This document shows, piece by piece, positions 33,112 through 41,942 of a DNA stretch of 64,000 nt. Where the stretch lies: contig CAWBUW010000001.1 in NCBI GenBank assembly GCA_963792075.1, positions 124,001 to 188,000 on the forward strand, given 5' to 3'. The DNA is from CAWBUW01 sp963792075 (GTDB lineage: Bacteria > Chloroflexota > Anaerolineae > Anaerolineales > UBA4823). The first letter of the stretch is position 1, and each line of letters opens with the position of its first letter. The notes under the pieces are model-generated. The model had not been told where the DNA came from. It saw only the letters and a program-made list of their open reading frames with translations, and ran no database searches. Both the position numbers and the translations under genes were made by a program.

Positions 33112-34460
33112 AAGGCGGCTTTTTCTCCTCTTCCGGGAATTGCCGCGCCGGCAAGGAGGGCGAAGGCTAACCAGACGTGCGGGGTGACGATGGGATAAGC
33201 CCCAAACAGAGCGATCAGACCGGCCATGAAGATGGAGCGGCTGTGTGGCCCCTGGAAAGAACGCCATACTTTATAGAAGAAGGCGAACAAGAGCAGCATT
33301 CCCAAGATACCCAGGTCTGCGCCGATGCCAAGGATGACCGACCATGGACGACCATAAGCCGGGGAAGCCATAGAAAGCAAGATTTCTCCGGAAGGATCCA
33401 CCACATTTGGATCCATGTGCCTGAGAAAGATCTCTTTCCAGAATTGTCCATATTGGCCGATCCCCAAACCTACCCCGCGGGTATCGATCAGGGCGTACAC
33501 CAGGTTCATAATATGTGCGTTGCGGATCATGGATGAGACGACCATAAAATAAAGCCGGGGCATTTTCAGAGCCACAGACAAATTACGGATTCCATCCAGG
33601 TTCAATTGGAAGGGCGTAAAAAAAGCATACCAGATCCCCGCGCTGCCGGTGAGGATCGCGCCGATGGCGAGGAGCCAGACGCGCAGGCGGAAACTGAGGT
33701 AAAAGAAGACCACAAACGCCAGGTATGCACCTACATCGAGCAGGATGTTGCCGCTCTTTGAAAAAACAACCGCGATCAATAGGATGGCGATATTTGTCAG
33801 GCGCAATACCCGGCTCTTCAAAAAAGGCAGGATTGCGATCAGCAGCAAGAGTTGAAAACCGACGAACGAAGGCTCGGTAGCAAAATATGAGATGCGAGAG
33901 GCCCAATCGAAATCTACGACGATCCAACTGCGAACCAATTTGACCACTTGCACAGCCCAGGAGATTTTTTGGGTGGCAATTGCTTCGATAGTTCCGTAGG
34001 CCAACACCGGCAAATAACCCAGGCTGATCCAGGTGGCAATTTGCTGCATGCTAAAAATCTTACGCGCATACAGCCCACTGTACAGGGTGGCAAAGATGAT
34101 CCCGTAACCCAGTAGACGGTTCAGCGCCTGGAGGAAATTACCATAAAACGGCGTCAAAGCGGCCGATCCGATCCCTAATAGGATCAGGATCACCCAGGGC
34201 AGGAGGATTTGCCAGAAATCAAAAGGCAGCAATCGATCACGGAAAAATTCAGAGCGAAACAGCTCTCTGAGGTGGAAACCATTTTGGCGGATGAATTGAA
34301 TTGTTTCCACCAGGATGATCAGGCCGAGTATAAGCACAAATAATACGCTGGAGGCTGGACGAGTTGTCCCGAAATTCGGCAGCCAACGCAGGTGACTGAA
34401 CGGTAGCAATACCAACGCCGCAATTAGGAGGCTACGGATCAGCTGATTGGAATATTTCAT
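33108..34460 (-). CDS. Second O-antigen ligase/polymerase-like membrane protein
   Basis: This 450-residue protein has about eleven hydrophobic segments and a Wzy/WaaL-type extracytoplasmic loop containing ALIDTRGVGLGIGQYGQFW. It is predicted to polymerise or ligate lipid-linked oligosaccharide. It differs in sequence from the one at 26,447-27,952, so the locus holds two enzymes of this superfamily, perhaps one polymerase and one ligase. GAAGGATT lies just before the ATG. A possible TACAAT -10 box lies about 20 bases upstream of the start. Confidence 0.72.
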   Translation of the reverse strand: MKYSNQLIRSLLIAALVLLPFSHLRWLPNFGTTRPASSVLFVLILGLIILVETIQFIRQNGFHLRELFRSEFFRDRLLPFDFWQILLPWVILILLGIGSAALTPFYGNFLQALNRLLGYGIIFATLYSGLYARKIFSMQQIATWISLGYLPVLAYGTIEAIATQKISWAVQVVKLVRSWIVVDFDWASRISYFATEPSFVGFQLLLLIAILPFLKSRVLRLTNIAILLIAVVFSKSGNILLDVGAYLAFVVFFYLSFRLRVWLLAIGAILTGSAGIWYAFFTPFQLNLDGIRNLSVALKMPRLYFMVVSSMIRNAHIMNLVYALIDTRGVGLGIGQYGQFWKEIFLRHMDPNVVDPSGEILLSMASPAYGRPWSVILGIGADLGILGMLLLFAFFYKVWRSFQGPHSRSIFMAGLIALFGAYPIVTPHVWLAFALLAGAAIPGRGEKAAL

Positions 34461-34537
34461 AATCCTTCGCTGCCGATTGTATCATATTCGGAATGAGGGG
34501 AAATCCGCTGGGGCAAAGCACCACCGAAAATCTCAGG

Positions 34538-35353
34538 CTAGTGAGACCAGGTGCGCCAATGTTTGCCGCGCCCGAGTAAGGTCTCAAATCCCATGCGGAT
34601 GAAATTACCATTCACCATTTGCCAGGCTTTGTAAATTACTTTCCATATGCGGCTGGGCTGCACGGTGGGCCAGCTCGACTTTCTGACACGCTCATATTCT
34701 TGCACAAACTGGACGTTTTCGGATACTGTTTTGGAGGCTGCCTGCATGCGGAATCCGGATAGCCAGGCATTCACGTGCACATGTTGGGTGCCCTGGTCTA
34801 GCATGCGAATGTACAGATCGGCATCCATCACGTAGCGCAGGGTTTCATTCAAGCCGCCGACCGCCAGGTAATTTTCCCGCTTAAAAAAACTACCCGGCTG
34901 TGCGATGGCAAATATACCGTGCCGGATAAAAAAGTATGCTTGTGGCGAGTGTCTTTTGCAGCGAATAATGTGGCTGTGTTGGTCGATCCACACGAGGTTG
35001 CCGGCAAATAATCCCCCGCCTGGGTTGGCCTGGTAGGCTTGAACGATGCGTTGCAGCGCACCGGGCAGCAGAACGTCGTCGCTGTTCAGCCAGCCCACCA
35101 GCTCTCCCGTCGCCCGGTTGAAACCTTGCTTCAACGCATCTGACTGCCCATGATCTGGCTGGCTGCGCCAGTAATGGATTTGGCTTGCGTAACGCTTTAT
35201 AATCTCCGGGCTGCCATCTGTGCTGCCGCCATCTATAATCATGAATTCCAGGTCCGGATAGTGCTGGTCCAGGACGGAGCAGATCGCTTCTTCCAGGTAA
35301 GAAGCCTGGTTATAGGATGGCATCACCAAACTGATTTTAGGCGGCGTAGGCAT
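34538..35353 (-). CDS. GT2-family glycosyltransferase
   Basis: This 271-residue GT-A transferase starts ISLVMPSYNQASYLEEAI, with the nucleotide-binding FMIIDGGSTDGSPEII and the metal-binding LVGWLNSDDVLLPGAL (DxD-type). This is the standard layout for inverting GT2 enzymes of polysaccharide clusters. No membrane helix is visible. GAGGT lies seven bases before the ATG. It is divergent from the GT87-like gene, and a long palindromic element fills the gap. Confidence 0.9.
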   Translation of the reverse strand: MPTPPKISLVMPSYNQASYLEEAICSVLDQHYPDLEFMIIDGGSTDGSPEIIKRYASQIHYWRSQPDHGQSDALKQGFNRATGELVGWLNSDDVLLPGALQRIVQAYQANPGGGLFAGNLVWIDQHSHIIRCKRHSPQAYFFIRHGIFAIAQPGSFFKRENYLAVGGLNETLRYVMDADLYIRMLDQGTQHVHVNAWLSGFRMQAASKTVSENVQFVQEYERVRKSSWPTVQPSRIWKVIYKAWQMVNGNFIRMGFETLLGRGKHWRTWSH

Positions 35354-35380
35354 GGAATACCTCGTTTGTGATAAACTCGT

Positions 35381-35490
35381 CTTTCAGGGGGTGCACTAAA
35401 AGGTTGTTGGTGGTGTGTGTGCGGGCGGTGTACGCCGCCCGCACACACACCACCAAATTCAACAACTTTTGAGTGCTCCCCTTTCAGGAG
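35381..35490. repeat. Long palindromic element, copy 4, between divergent genes
   Basis: The core is a 22-bp perfect stem (35407-35428 with 35435-35456) with a TGTACG loop; the left arm is TTGGTGGTGTGTGTGCGGGC. Imperfect outer arms extend it to about 110 bases (CAGGGGGTGCACTAAAAGG against the complement of CTTTTGAGTGCTCCCCTTT). It lies between two divergent 5' ends, so it cannot be the terminator of a flanking gene. Confidence 0.88.
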
Positions 35491-35504
35491 TTGGAACAGA
35501 AGCG

Positions 35505-36734
35505 ATGAGCGGGAAGAAACTATACATTTTGTTGCTGGTTGTAGGGGTCACGGTCATTTTGGGGTTGTTCCTTAGCCTGGGATATGAACGGACCTGGCGC
35601 CTCTGGAATATTCCTGTCAAGCAGCCGGCCTTTTATGATCTCAGGTTGATCACTGGCGGAGCAGAGTCCTATGCCGAGGGGTACGATCCGGCTTTTAATA
35701 ATCCTTACGATCCCGAGCAAAGGTTATTTAACTACCCGCGTGTCTGGTACTTGATCTTAGCCACCGGCATAGACCGGCAGGATACCCTTTGGATTGGGGT
35801 CTTGCTTGTCATAGGGTTTTTTGTCAGCCTGGCCACTTTGCGAGGCGAATTTGAGCCTATCACAGCGATTGTCATGGCCTTGGTGATATTTTCTCCTGCG
35901 GTATGGTTGGGCCTCGAAAGAGGCAATGTGGACCTGGCAATTTTTATCCTGTTGGCTATAGCACTATGGTGCGCAGACTTATCGAAACCACTCTCTTTGC
36001 TCGTTCTGTTGCTCGCCGTAGCCCTCAAGCTATACCCGATTTTAGGTATAGGCTACTTATTGGACGAAGAAAAACGCTCCGTTAAATATACCATAGTCGG
36101 TATATTGGCTGCTGCTGCTTATGTTTTGTTTGACGTGAAGGATATCCTGCACATCTTTTCAGATACTCAAAAAGGTGCGGATGTTTCGTATGGCGTCAGC
36201 GTGCTTCCTACGAAACTGCTCCCTTATCTGGGTGGCTACCATGAGGTTGTCAAGTTGGGGCTCTACGTCGTCGCATTTGGGCTGGTCCTGGGGATTGGTT
36301 TTCTGACATTCCGGAATAGAGATCGGTTGGCCGCGGCCGGCTCCGGCCAGCTCAACATGTTCAGGCTTGGCGCAGGGATCTATCTGGGCACTTTTTTATT
36401 AGGCAATAATTGGGATTACCGTTTGGTATTCCTGGTTTTTGCCCTTCCCCAGGTCGTGATCTGGGCCAAGAGCCAGGTCAAGTTATCATCGCTGGTGGCG
36501 AAAATATGCCTGGTGGCGATTTTTGCCTCTGTTTGGTATTTGGAAATCTGGCGGATCACAGGTTATGCCGGGATGGCTGGCCGGCTGGTTTCCTTCATGT
36601 TCGATGAAGGCATGAATTGGACTTTGTTTGCTGGGTTGATTTATCTGTATATCAAATCCCTACCCGCATATGTCTTGGATTTTGCTCAACGTATGCTAGG
36701 CCAGCATTTTGCGCATAAAGAGCAGGAAATATAA
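35505..36734 (+). CDS. GT87/DUF2029-like membrane mannosyltransferase
   Basis: This membrane protein of about 409 residues has around ten helices. The first loop carries YDLRLITGGAESYAEGYDP, the acidic motif of polyprenyl-phosphate-mannose-dependent GT-C enzymes. GLERGNVDLAIFILLAIAL and VALKLYPILGIGYLL are typical of the DUF2029/GT87 family. ATG 35505 follows GGAGTTGGAAC; an in-frame GTG at 35415 lies inside the palindrome and is rejected. The 3' end overlaps the convergent flippase gene by 39 bases. Confidence 0.78.
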   Translation: MSGKKLYILLLVVGVTVILGLFLSLGYERTWRLWNIPVKQPAFYDLRLITGGAESYAEGYDPAFNNPYDPEQRLFNYPRVWYLILATGIDRQDTLWIGVLLVIGFFVSLATLRGEFEPITAIVMALVIFSPAVWLGLERGNVDLAIFILLAIALWCADLSKPLSLLVLLLAVALKLYPILGIGYLLDEEKRSVKYTIVGILAAAAYVLFDVKDILHIFSDTQKGADVSYGVSVLPTKLLPYLGGYHEVVKLGLYVVAFGLVLGIGFLTFRNRDRLAAAGSGQLNMFRLGAGIYLGTFLLGNNWDYRLVFLVFALPQVVIWAKSQVKLSSLVAKICLVAIFASVWYLEIWRITGYAGMAGRLVSFMFDEGMNWTLFAGLIYLYIKSLPAYVLDFAQRMLGQHFAHKEQEI

Positions 36735-38159
36735 CCCGGAAACGAGACCCCCGAGCAATACCATGCCTAAAGGCGGGATGGCGAAGATCGTGTGCGCCAG
36801 ACCAAGGGCTCCGGCGACTGCTGCCGCGGTCAGGGTTTGCTGGGCCAGGAAAGGCAGAGTGGCGCGCAGCGGGTAGTTGATCATCCGCAGGCAGATGATC
36901 GCGTACGCCGCGTACACCAGGATTCCGCTGCCTGAAAACAGGCCGATGGCCAACAGATCGTTGCCAAGCCAGCCGCCGATAGCGAGCGATGCGATCCGGC
37001 TGAGCAGCAAAAAGATCTGCAGGATCAAGATGGTATCCTGGCGATCCTTGATGTTGGCCAGGGTGCCGAGCGGCCAGGATGCGAACCAGAAAAACATCCA
37101 AATCCCCAGGATTTGCACGTAGGTTCCGGCTGTTTCCCAATTGGGCCCGAGAAATATGACAAATAGGTCTTTGCCTAACACCGAAAGCATGAAGGATGGG
37201 AAAATCCCCAGGCCGATCAAGCGATGGAGGACGCTCCGGGTTACCTGGATCAGCGCCTGGGCATCTTCCTTGACGTTTGCCGAGCGCTGTGAAAATACCT
37301 GAGCAATGGCCACTCCTACGAATGAAGTTGGAAGCTGGATCAGGCGGTAAGCCATGGCATAGTTGCCGGTTTGGGTAGATGAGAAGAAAAAAGCCAGGAG
37401 CAAGGGGGGAATCTGCCAGGAGACTGCATTGACCAGACTTCCCCAGGTGTCCACCAGGGGAAATTTGCGGTAGCGGGCCAGGTTTGCCAGCATAGCCTCC
37501 CAATTCCAGGCTGTGCGGGCACCGGGATCATTGGTCCAGATATACCAACCCAGGAACAAGCTGCCTGCCAGGTATCCGGCAGTGAAACCAAGGATCAAGC
37601 CGGCAGGGTGATCGTGCAGCCAGAACCCCAGCCCAATTTGGAGGCCGATGGTAATCAGGGCGCTGATGATCTTGGCGGCTGAAAGCCGCCAATAGTTCTT
37701 GGTGCGGGTATTCCAGTAATTTAATGCCTGGTAGACGCCAATGCCAGCCAACGCGACGGGGACCAGCATCAGGTAAGAACGTAGAGCAGGCTCACGCAGC
37801 AGGCGGGGGATGGAGTCCTGGGCCGCCCAGAGTCCCAGGGCGGAGAACAAGGTAACGATCACGGTTGCTATCAGGCTGATGCGCAGAAGTTGTACAGCGT
37901 CATCTTCTTCTTTGGGCAGCAGGATGGCAACCTCGTAACGCAGGCTGGCAACGATGCTCAGGATTAAACTGAGCGAAATGAAGAGGGTAGAAATGCCCAG
38001 CGTAGGTTCAGAGTAAATTCGAGATACAACCGGCGTTCCTAGGGCGATCAGCAGTTGCGCCAGTCCGGTTCCGCCAACGATCTTATAGACATCTGACATG
38101 AAGCGACTGCCGCCGGGTGAGTGCAGGCGTTCGAGGAATGAGGCGGGCAAGTTTTTCAT
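36696..38159 (-). CDS. Wzx-like polysaccharide flippase
   Basis: This protein of about 487 residues has 12-14 hydrophobic segments, the MATE/MOP-type fold of lipid-linked oligosaccharide flippases. Recognisable parts are ALGTPVVSRIYSEPTLGISTLFISLSLI near the N-terminus and YAMAYRLIQLPTSFVGVAIAQVFSQRSA in the middle. It would move the undecaprenyl-linked repeat across the membrane. ATG 38159 (MKNLPASF) is chosen because a TATAAT box lies nine bases before it; the in-frame ATG at 38186 would place that box inside the coding region. Confidence 0.85.
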   Translation of the reverse strand: MKNLPASFLERLHSPGGSRFMSDVYKIVGGTGLAQLLIALGTPVVSRIYSEPTLGISTLFISLSLILSIVASLRYEVAILLPKEEDDAVQLLRISLIATVIVTLFSALGLWAAQDSIPRLLREPALRSYLMLVPVALAGIGVYQALNYWNTRTKNYWRLSAAKIISALITIGLQIGLGFWLHDHPAGLILGFTAGYLAGSLFLGWYIWTNDPGARTAWNWEAMLANLARYRKFPLVDTWGSLVNAVSWQIPPLLLAFFFSSTQTGNYAMAYRLIQLPTSFVGVAIAQVFSQRSANVKEDAQALIQVTRSVLHRLIGLGIFPSFMLSVLGKDLFVIFLGPNWETAGTYVQILGIWMFFWFASWPLGTLANIKDRQDTILILQIFLLLSRIASLAIGGWLGNDLLAIGLFSGSGILVYAAYAIICLRMINYPLRATLPFLAQQTLTAAAVAGALGLAHTIFAIPPLGMVLLGGLVSGLYFLLFMRKMLA

Positions 38160-38168
38160 TAGAGGGTA

Positions 38169-38174
38169 ATTATA
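38169..38174 (-). promoter_or_regulatory. -10 box immediately before the flippase start
   Basis: TATAAT on the minus strand ends nine bases before ATG 38159, giving a leaderless or nearly leaderless mRNA. No strong -35 box was found. Confidence 0.5.
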
Positions 38175-38282
38175 ATTCAGGTTCATTGGGAGCTGCTGTG
38201 GCAGAGGGCAGTTGTGCTGTATTTATTTTTTCCTGGTACAATCCTCGTTATTTTGAGGTTCGTGATTGAGGAGAGGATGCTT

Positions 38283-40394
38283 ATGGATCAAAAATGGGTG
38301 ATCCCAACCGTGCTGGTGGGATGTTTAGTAGTAATTTTGTGCTGCGTTCTGATCGCCTGTATTGCATTGGTTGGTTACGGGTTCTTATCTCCGCAGGCGG
38401 TGGTTACGCTGAGCCTGTCTGTGCCCACCGTCGAGCTGGTCAAGCCAACTCAAGCAGGGACCTTCCCGACCCCGGCCTGGGACACCCCAACGCCGGTACC
38501 CAACAAGCCCACTCCGAAACCGTTACCCGGCGAGCCTACCCCAACTCAGGTGATGGGAAATCCAACCCCGGTGCCGACCGATACGTTGCTGACCCTTAAT
38601 GAAGCTGTGGTTCCGGTAAGCGATTTGTTGGAGCTGGCCGAGCGCCTGGGGGGGAAGGTGAATATTCCTGAAACCATCCCTGCGCCCGCCACGCCCTACC
38701 GCGTGGGCGACCGGCGGCAGTTTTGGGTGACGGATACGGATACCAACGAAAATACGCAGGTGGACGCTGTGCTGCGTGCCATCCGCGATTATGTTTATTT
38801 TTGGATCGAGGATGGTGTCCGGTACGATGAGGGGGACCTGCGCCGCTTGGTGGACGCTTTCAATGACGAGATCTACCCGACCGATCGTGAGTTTTTCGGC
38901 AGCGAGTGGACACCGGGCGTAGATAACGATTCGCACCTGTACATCCTGTACACCCGCGGCATGGGAGGCGGAGTTGCGGGATATTATTCATCCGCGGATG
39001 AATATTCTCCGCTGGCGCATGAATATTCCAACTCGGCGGAAATGTTCCTGCTCAGCGCGGATAATGTCACGCTGGATGAAAGGTTCACCTACGGAGTTCT
39101 GGCGCACGAGTTCCAACACATGATCCACTGGTATCGCGATCGCAACGAGACCTCCTGGCTGAACGAAGGTTTTTCAGAATTAGCCGCGCTGCTCAACGGG
39201 TATTACGACAGCGGTTTTGATTACGAGTACATTCTCGACCCTGATATGCAGCTAACCGATTGGCCTAATGATTCAGATGCGACCACACCCCATTATGGAG
39301 CCGGCTTCCTGTTTACCACCTATTTCCTGGACCGCTTCGGGGAAGATGCGACCAAGGCGCTGGTAGCGGACCCGAACAATGGCATGTCCAGCGTGGATGG
39401 TGTCCTGGCAGAAATCCAGGCGGTTGACCCGCAGAGCGGGCAGCCGGTCCAGGCAGATGATGTCTTTACCGATTGGACGGTGACGAATTACCTGTTGGAT
39501 CCGTCCGTCGAAGATGGGCGCTACACTTATAAATCTTATGACAACCCCACCCAGGCCCAGTCGACCGAGATGATCTTCGACTGCCCTACCCAGGATGAGC
39601 AGCGCACGGTCAACCAGTATGGGGTGGACTATATCTCTTTTGACTGCCCGAATGGCAAGTACAACTTGAACTTCCGGGGAGCCCAGCAGGTGCCTGTTTT
39701 GCCGGTAGACCCCTATTCTGGTGAATACGCTTTCTGGTCGAACAAGGGAGATGAGTCGGATATGCGCCTGACGCACACATTCGATTTTACCAATGTCTCT
39801 GGCCCCTTGACTTTGAGCTACCGGACCTGGTATGACCTGGAAGTTGATTACGACTATTTGTATTTACTGGTTTCCGAAGATGGTGGGCAGACCTGGAAAT
39901 TCCTGATTACCCCCTCGGGAACGGCGGAGGACCCCTCGGGCAACAGCTATGGCTGGGGCTACAACAGCTTGAGCGGTGGTGGTGATACGCCTGAATGGAT
40001 TGAAGAACAAGTCGACCTCTCTCAGTTCGCCGGCAAAAAGGTCCAACTGCGCTTCGAATACGTCACCGATGCCGCGGTATATGCCGAAGGGTTCTTGCTG
40101 GATGATGTTTCGATCCCTGAGGCAGGCTATTTCAGCGACTTCGAGCAGGACAACGGCGGTTGGGAAGCGGAGGGTTGGGTGCGTGTGCGCAATGCCTTGC
40201 CGCAGACTTACCGCCTGACTTTGATCACCAAAGGGCGGGATACCACGGTCTCTTACATCCTGGTGAACGTAGATGGCACGGCAACCATCCCCCTCACGTT
40301 CGATGGAAGTGTTCAGGAAGTAACGCTGCTGGTGAGCGGGACAACCCGTTTTACTCGCCAGGTTGCTACCTACGAATTTTGGGTGGACCGCTAA
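38283..40394 (+). CDS. Secreted/anchored zinc metallopeptidase with immune-inhibitor-A-like C-terminus
   Basis: This predicted exported protease has about 703 residues. An N-terminal membrane segment (about 6-35) is followed by a Pro/Thr-rich linker with PTP repeats (about 55-100). The zinc site is LAHEFQHMIHW (His275, Glu276, His279), with NEGFSE (294-299) downstream offering the third ligand, a gluzincin arrangement. The second half resembles the tail of immune inhibitor A (M6) peptidases: PLTLSYRTWYDLEVDYDYLY and EGFLLDDVSIPEAG. ATG 38283 is preferred over 38277 because GAGGAGAGG needs the spacing. A TACAAT box lies near 38,237. Confidence 0.82.
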   Translation: MDQKWVIPTVLVGCLVVILCCVLIACIALVGYGFLSPQAVVTLSLSVPTVELVKPTQAGTFPTPAWDTPTPVPNKPTPKPLPGEPTPTQVMGNPTPVPTDTLLTLNEAVVPVSDLLELAERLGGKVNIPETIPAPATPYRVGDRRQFWVTDTDTNENTQVDAVLRAIRDYVYFWIEDGVRYDEGDLRRLVDAFNDEIYPTDREFFGSEWTPGVDNDSHLYILYTRGMGGGVAGYYSSADEYSPLAHEYSNSAEMFLLSADNVTLDERFTYGVLAHEFQHMIHWYRDRNETSWLNEGFSELAALLNGYYDSGFDYEYILDPDMQLTDWPNDSDATTPHYGAGFLFTTYFLDRFGEDATKALVADPNNGMSSVDGVLAEIQAVDPQSGQPVQADDVFTDWTVTNYLLDPSVEDGRYTYKSYDNPTQAQSTEMIFDCPTQDEQRTVNQYGVDYISFDCPNGKYNLNFRGAQQVPVLPVDPYSGEYAFWSNKGDESDMRLTHTFDFTNVSGPLTLSYRTWYDLEVDYDYLYLLVSEDGGQTWKFLITPSGTAEDPSGNSYGWGYNSLSGGGDTPEWIEEQVDLSQFAGKKVQLRFEYVTDAAVYAEGFLLDDVSIPEAGYFSDFEQDNGGWEAEGWVRVRNALPQTYRLTLITKGRDTTVSYILVNVDGTATIPLTFDGSVQEVTLLVSGTTRFTRQVATYEFWVDR

Positions 40395-40399
40395 AACAA

Positions 40400-40440
40400 C
40401 GGGGAGGTTCGCGCGGGCTTAGCCCGCGCGAACCTCCCCG
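40400..40440. repeat. Palindromic intergenic element, copy 5
   Basis: A 20-bp perfect palindrome has arm CGGGGAGGTTCGCGCGGGC and centre TTA. It lies between the convergent ends of the metallopeptidase and ytxH-like genes. It could stop both transcripts, though no T-run borders it on the plus side. Confidence 0.85.
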
Positions 40441-40462
40441 CCCCCATCTCAACAAAAAATAA

Positions 40463-40684
40463 TTATTCTACTTTGCGCGGTGCGCGCAGTTCCTGAAGCT
40501 GGCGCTCCAATTCTGCTCGCCGGGCAACTGCCGCGGTGCGGACTTCGTCCTGAACAGTATGGTAGCGTCCGGTAACCTGGGCGCGCAGATCCTCTCCAGC
40601 AGCAGGCGTCAGCAACAACGCCAGGGCCGCCCCTACAACACTGCCTGCCATCGCTCCCAACAAAAATGCAAAGAATTTCCGCAT
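40463..40684 (-). CDS. YtxH-like small membrane protein
   Basis: This 73-residue protein has one N-terminal glycine/alanine-rich helix (FFAFLLGAMAGSVVGAALALLLTP), the typical YtxH start LLGAMAGSVVGAALALLLTPAAG, then a charged coiled helix (RTAAVARRAELERQLQEL). YtxH-family proteins are small, often stress-related and of unknown function. AGGAGGTAATC precedes the ATG. It is divergent from panB across a 366-base gap holding three palindromes. Confidence 0.75.
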   Translation of the reverse strand: MRKFFAFLLGAMAGSVVGAALALLLTPAAGEDLRAQVTGRYHTVQDEVRTAAVARRAELERQLQELRAPRKVE

Positions 40685-40750
40685 GATTACCTCCTGTAGA
40701 TTAATAGTTTCCTTATTATTATATACTACTTTCCCTTGGGTGAGTCAGTT

Positions 40751-40800
40751 TGGGGTGTGTGCAGCGCGGGTAGCTTCGCTGCCGCACTGCACACACCCCA
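40751..40800. repeat. Palindromic intergenic element, copy 6
   Basis: The arms are TGGGGTGTGTGCAG and its complement, with a less regular GC-rich centre (about 20 bp paired, loop TTC). It is the first of three palindromes in the ytxH-panB divergent gap. Confidence 0.8.
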
Positions 40801-40828
40801 CGCTTTTCATAAAGTTGGGACGGGGGGT

Positions 40829-40875
40829 TTGGGGGTTCAACACGCTGCGCAAAGCGCAGCGTGTTGAACCCCCAA
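40829..40875. repeat. Palindromic intergenic element, copy 7
   Basis: A 22-bp perfect stem has loop AAA; the arm is TTGGGGGTTCAACACGCTGC. The preceding sequence CACGCTTTTCATAAAGTTGGG closely matches the one before the palindrome at 57,356. Confidence 0.87.
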
Positions 40876-40886
40876 CTTCCTCCTCA

Positions 40887-40933
40887 GATTGGGTGCACGT
40901 CAGTTTGGCCCCCAAACTGACGTGCACCCAATC
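40887..40933. repeat. Palindromic intergenic element, copy 8
   Basis: A 22-bp perfect stem has loop CCC; the arm is GATTGGGTGCACGTCAGTTT. It ends four bases before the predicted panB -35 box, so it could affect panB transcription. Confidence 0.87.
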
Positions 40934-40936
40934 CCC

Positions 40937-40965
40937 TTGCAGGATTCGCAGTTGTCTGGAATAAT
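40937..40965 (+). promoter_or_regulatory. Probable panB promoter
   Basis: TTGCAG (40937-40942), a 17-base spacer and AATAAT (40960-40965) give a start near 40,972 and a leader of about 79 bases. The leader contains CCCGG/CCGGG and GGGC/GCCC hairpins before the ribosome-binding site TGGAGGG. Nothing else is recognised in this gap besides the three palindromes. Confidence 0.5.
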
Positions 40966-41050
40966 GGGGTTGCCCGGATTCGCCTGAACCGGGACAAGAT
41001 GACAACATTCAAAAAGGGCTTTTGGCCCCTACCAAATTCTGGAGGGTACC

Positions 41051-41935
41051 ATGTCTACTATTTCCCCAAATAAGACCGCGGACTCTGCTGTTGAGCGCAA
41101 GAAAATAACCACGCGCACGCTGCAAGCCAAGAAGAAACGCGGTGAACCCATTACCATGCTAACCGCATATGATTACCCCACCGCACTGGCTCTGGACCGT
41201 GCAGGGATCGATTCCATCCTGGTGGGCGATTCGCTGGGGATGGTGGTGCTGGGTTACGAAAACACGCTGCCGGTCACCATGGAAGATATGCTGCACCATT
41301 GCAAAGCGGTGAAACGTGGCGCGCGGAGCGCACTGTTGATTGGGGACATGCCGTTCATGTCTTACCAGGTCTCTACGGCAGAGGCGGTGCGCAATGCGGG
41401 ACGTTTTTTGCAAGAGGCGGGGATGGATGCCGTCAAGCTGGAAGGTGGGCATGAGCGCGTTGAAGCCATCCGGACGATTTCACAGGCCGGTATTCCCGTC
41501 ATGGGTCACCTGGGGTTGACACCCCAGAGTGTCCACCAACTGGGTGGGTACCGCCCGCAGGGGCGCACGGCGGCAGCCGCGCTGCGCCTGCTGGAAGACG
41601 CGCTGCTGCTGCAGGAAGCGGGCTGTTTCGGCCTGGTGCTGGAGTCGGTGCCGGCCCGTCTGGCTACTTTGATTTCTGAACGTCTGGAAATCCCTACTAT
41701 TGGGATTGGCGCCGGCGTTGGCTGTGATGGGCAGGTGCTGGTGACGCATGACTTGCTTGGCCTGTTCGATCGTTTCCTGCCCAGTTTTGCCAAACGCTAC
41801 ACCGACCTGTACAGCGCTATGGCAGATGCTTTCAAGGCATATATGGAGGATGTTACCACCCGGCGTTTCCCGGCGCAGGAGAACAGTACCGAGATGGCTG
41901 AGGAGGCCTGGGCTGAATTGATCCAGAAAGTATAA
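41051..41935 (+). CDS. panB: PanB, ketopantoate hydroxymethyltransferase
   Basis: PanB makes ketopantoate from 2-oxoisovalerate and methylene-tetrahydrofolate. The protein has 294 residues including an N-terminal extension of about 25. Motifs are PITMLTAYDYPTALALD, DSILVGDSLGMVVLGY (metal-binding Asp), GDMPFMSYQ, VKLEGG, GIPVMGHLGLTPQS and PTIGIGAGVGCDGQVLVTHD. TGGAGGGTACC precedes the ATG. It is the first gene of the run panB-panE-panC, with panE seven bases downstream. Confidence 0.97.
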   Translation: MSTISPNKTADSAVERKKITTRTLQAKKKRGEPITMLTAYDYPTALALDRAGIDSILVGDSLGMVVLGYENTLPVTMEDMLHHCKAVKRGARSALLIGDMPFMSYQVSTAEAVRNAGRFLQEAGMDAVKLEGGHERVEAIRTISQAGIPVMGHLGLTPQSVHQLGGYRPQGRTAAAALRLLEDALLLQEAGCFGLVLESVPARLATLISERLEIPTIGIGAGVGCDGQVLVTHDLLGLFDRFLPSFAKRYTDLYSAMADAFKAYMEDVTTRRFPAQENSTEMAEEAWAELIQKV

Positions 41936-41942
41936 GGTGTAA

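Noticed and set aside
35415..35504. GTG start for the GT87-like gene inside the palindrome
   Set aside because: It would translate the hairpin; ATG 35505 follows a plausible ribosome-binding site and opens with a membrane helix.
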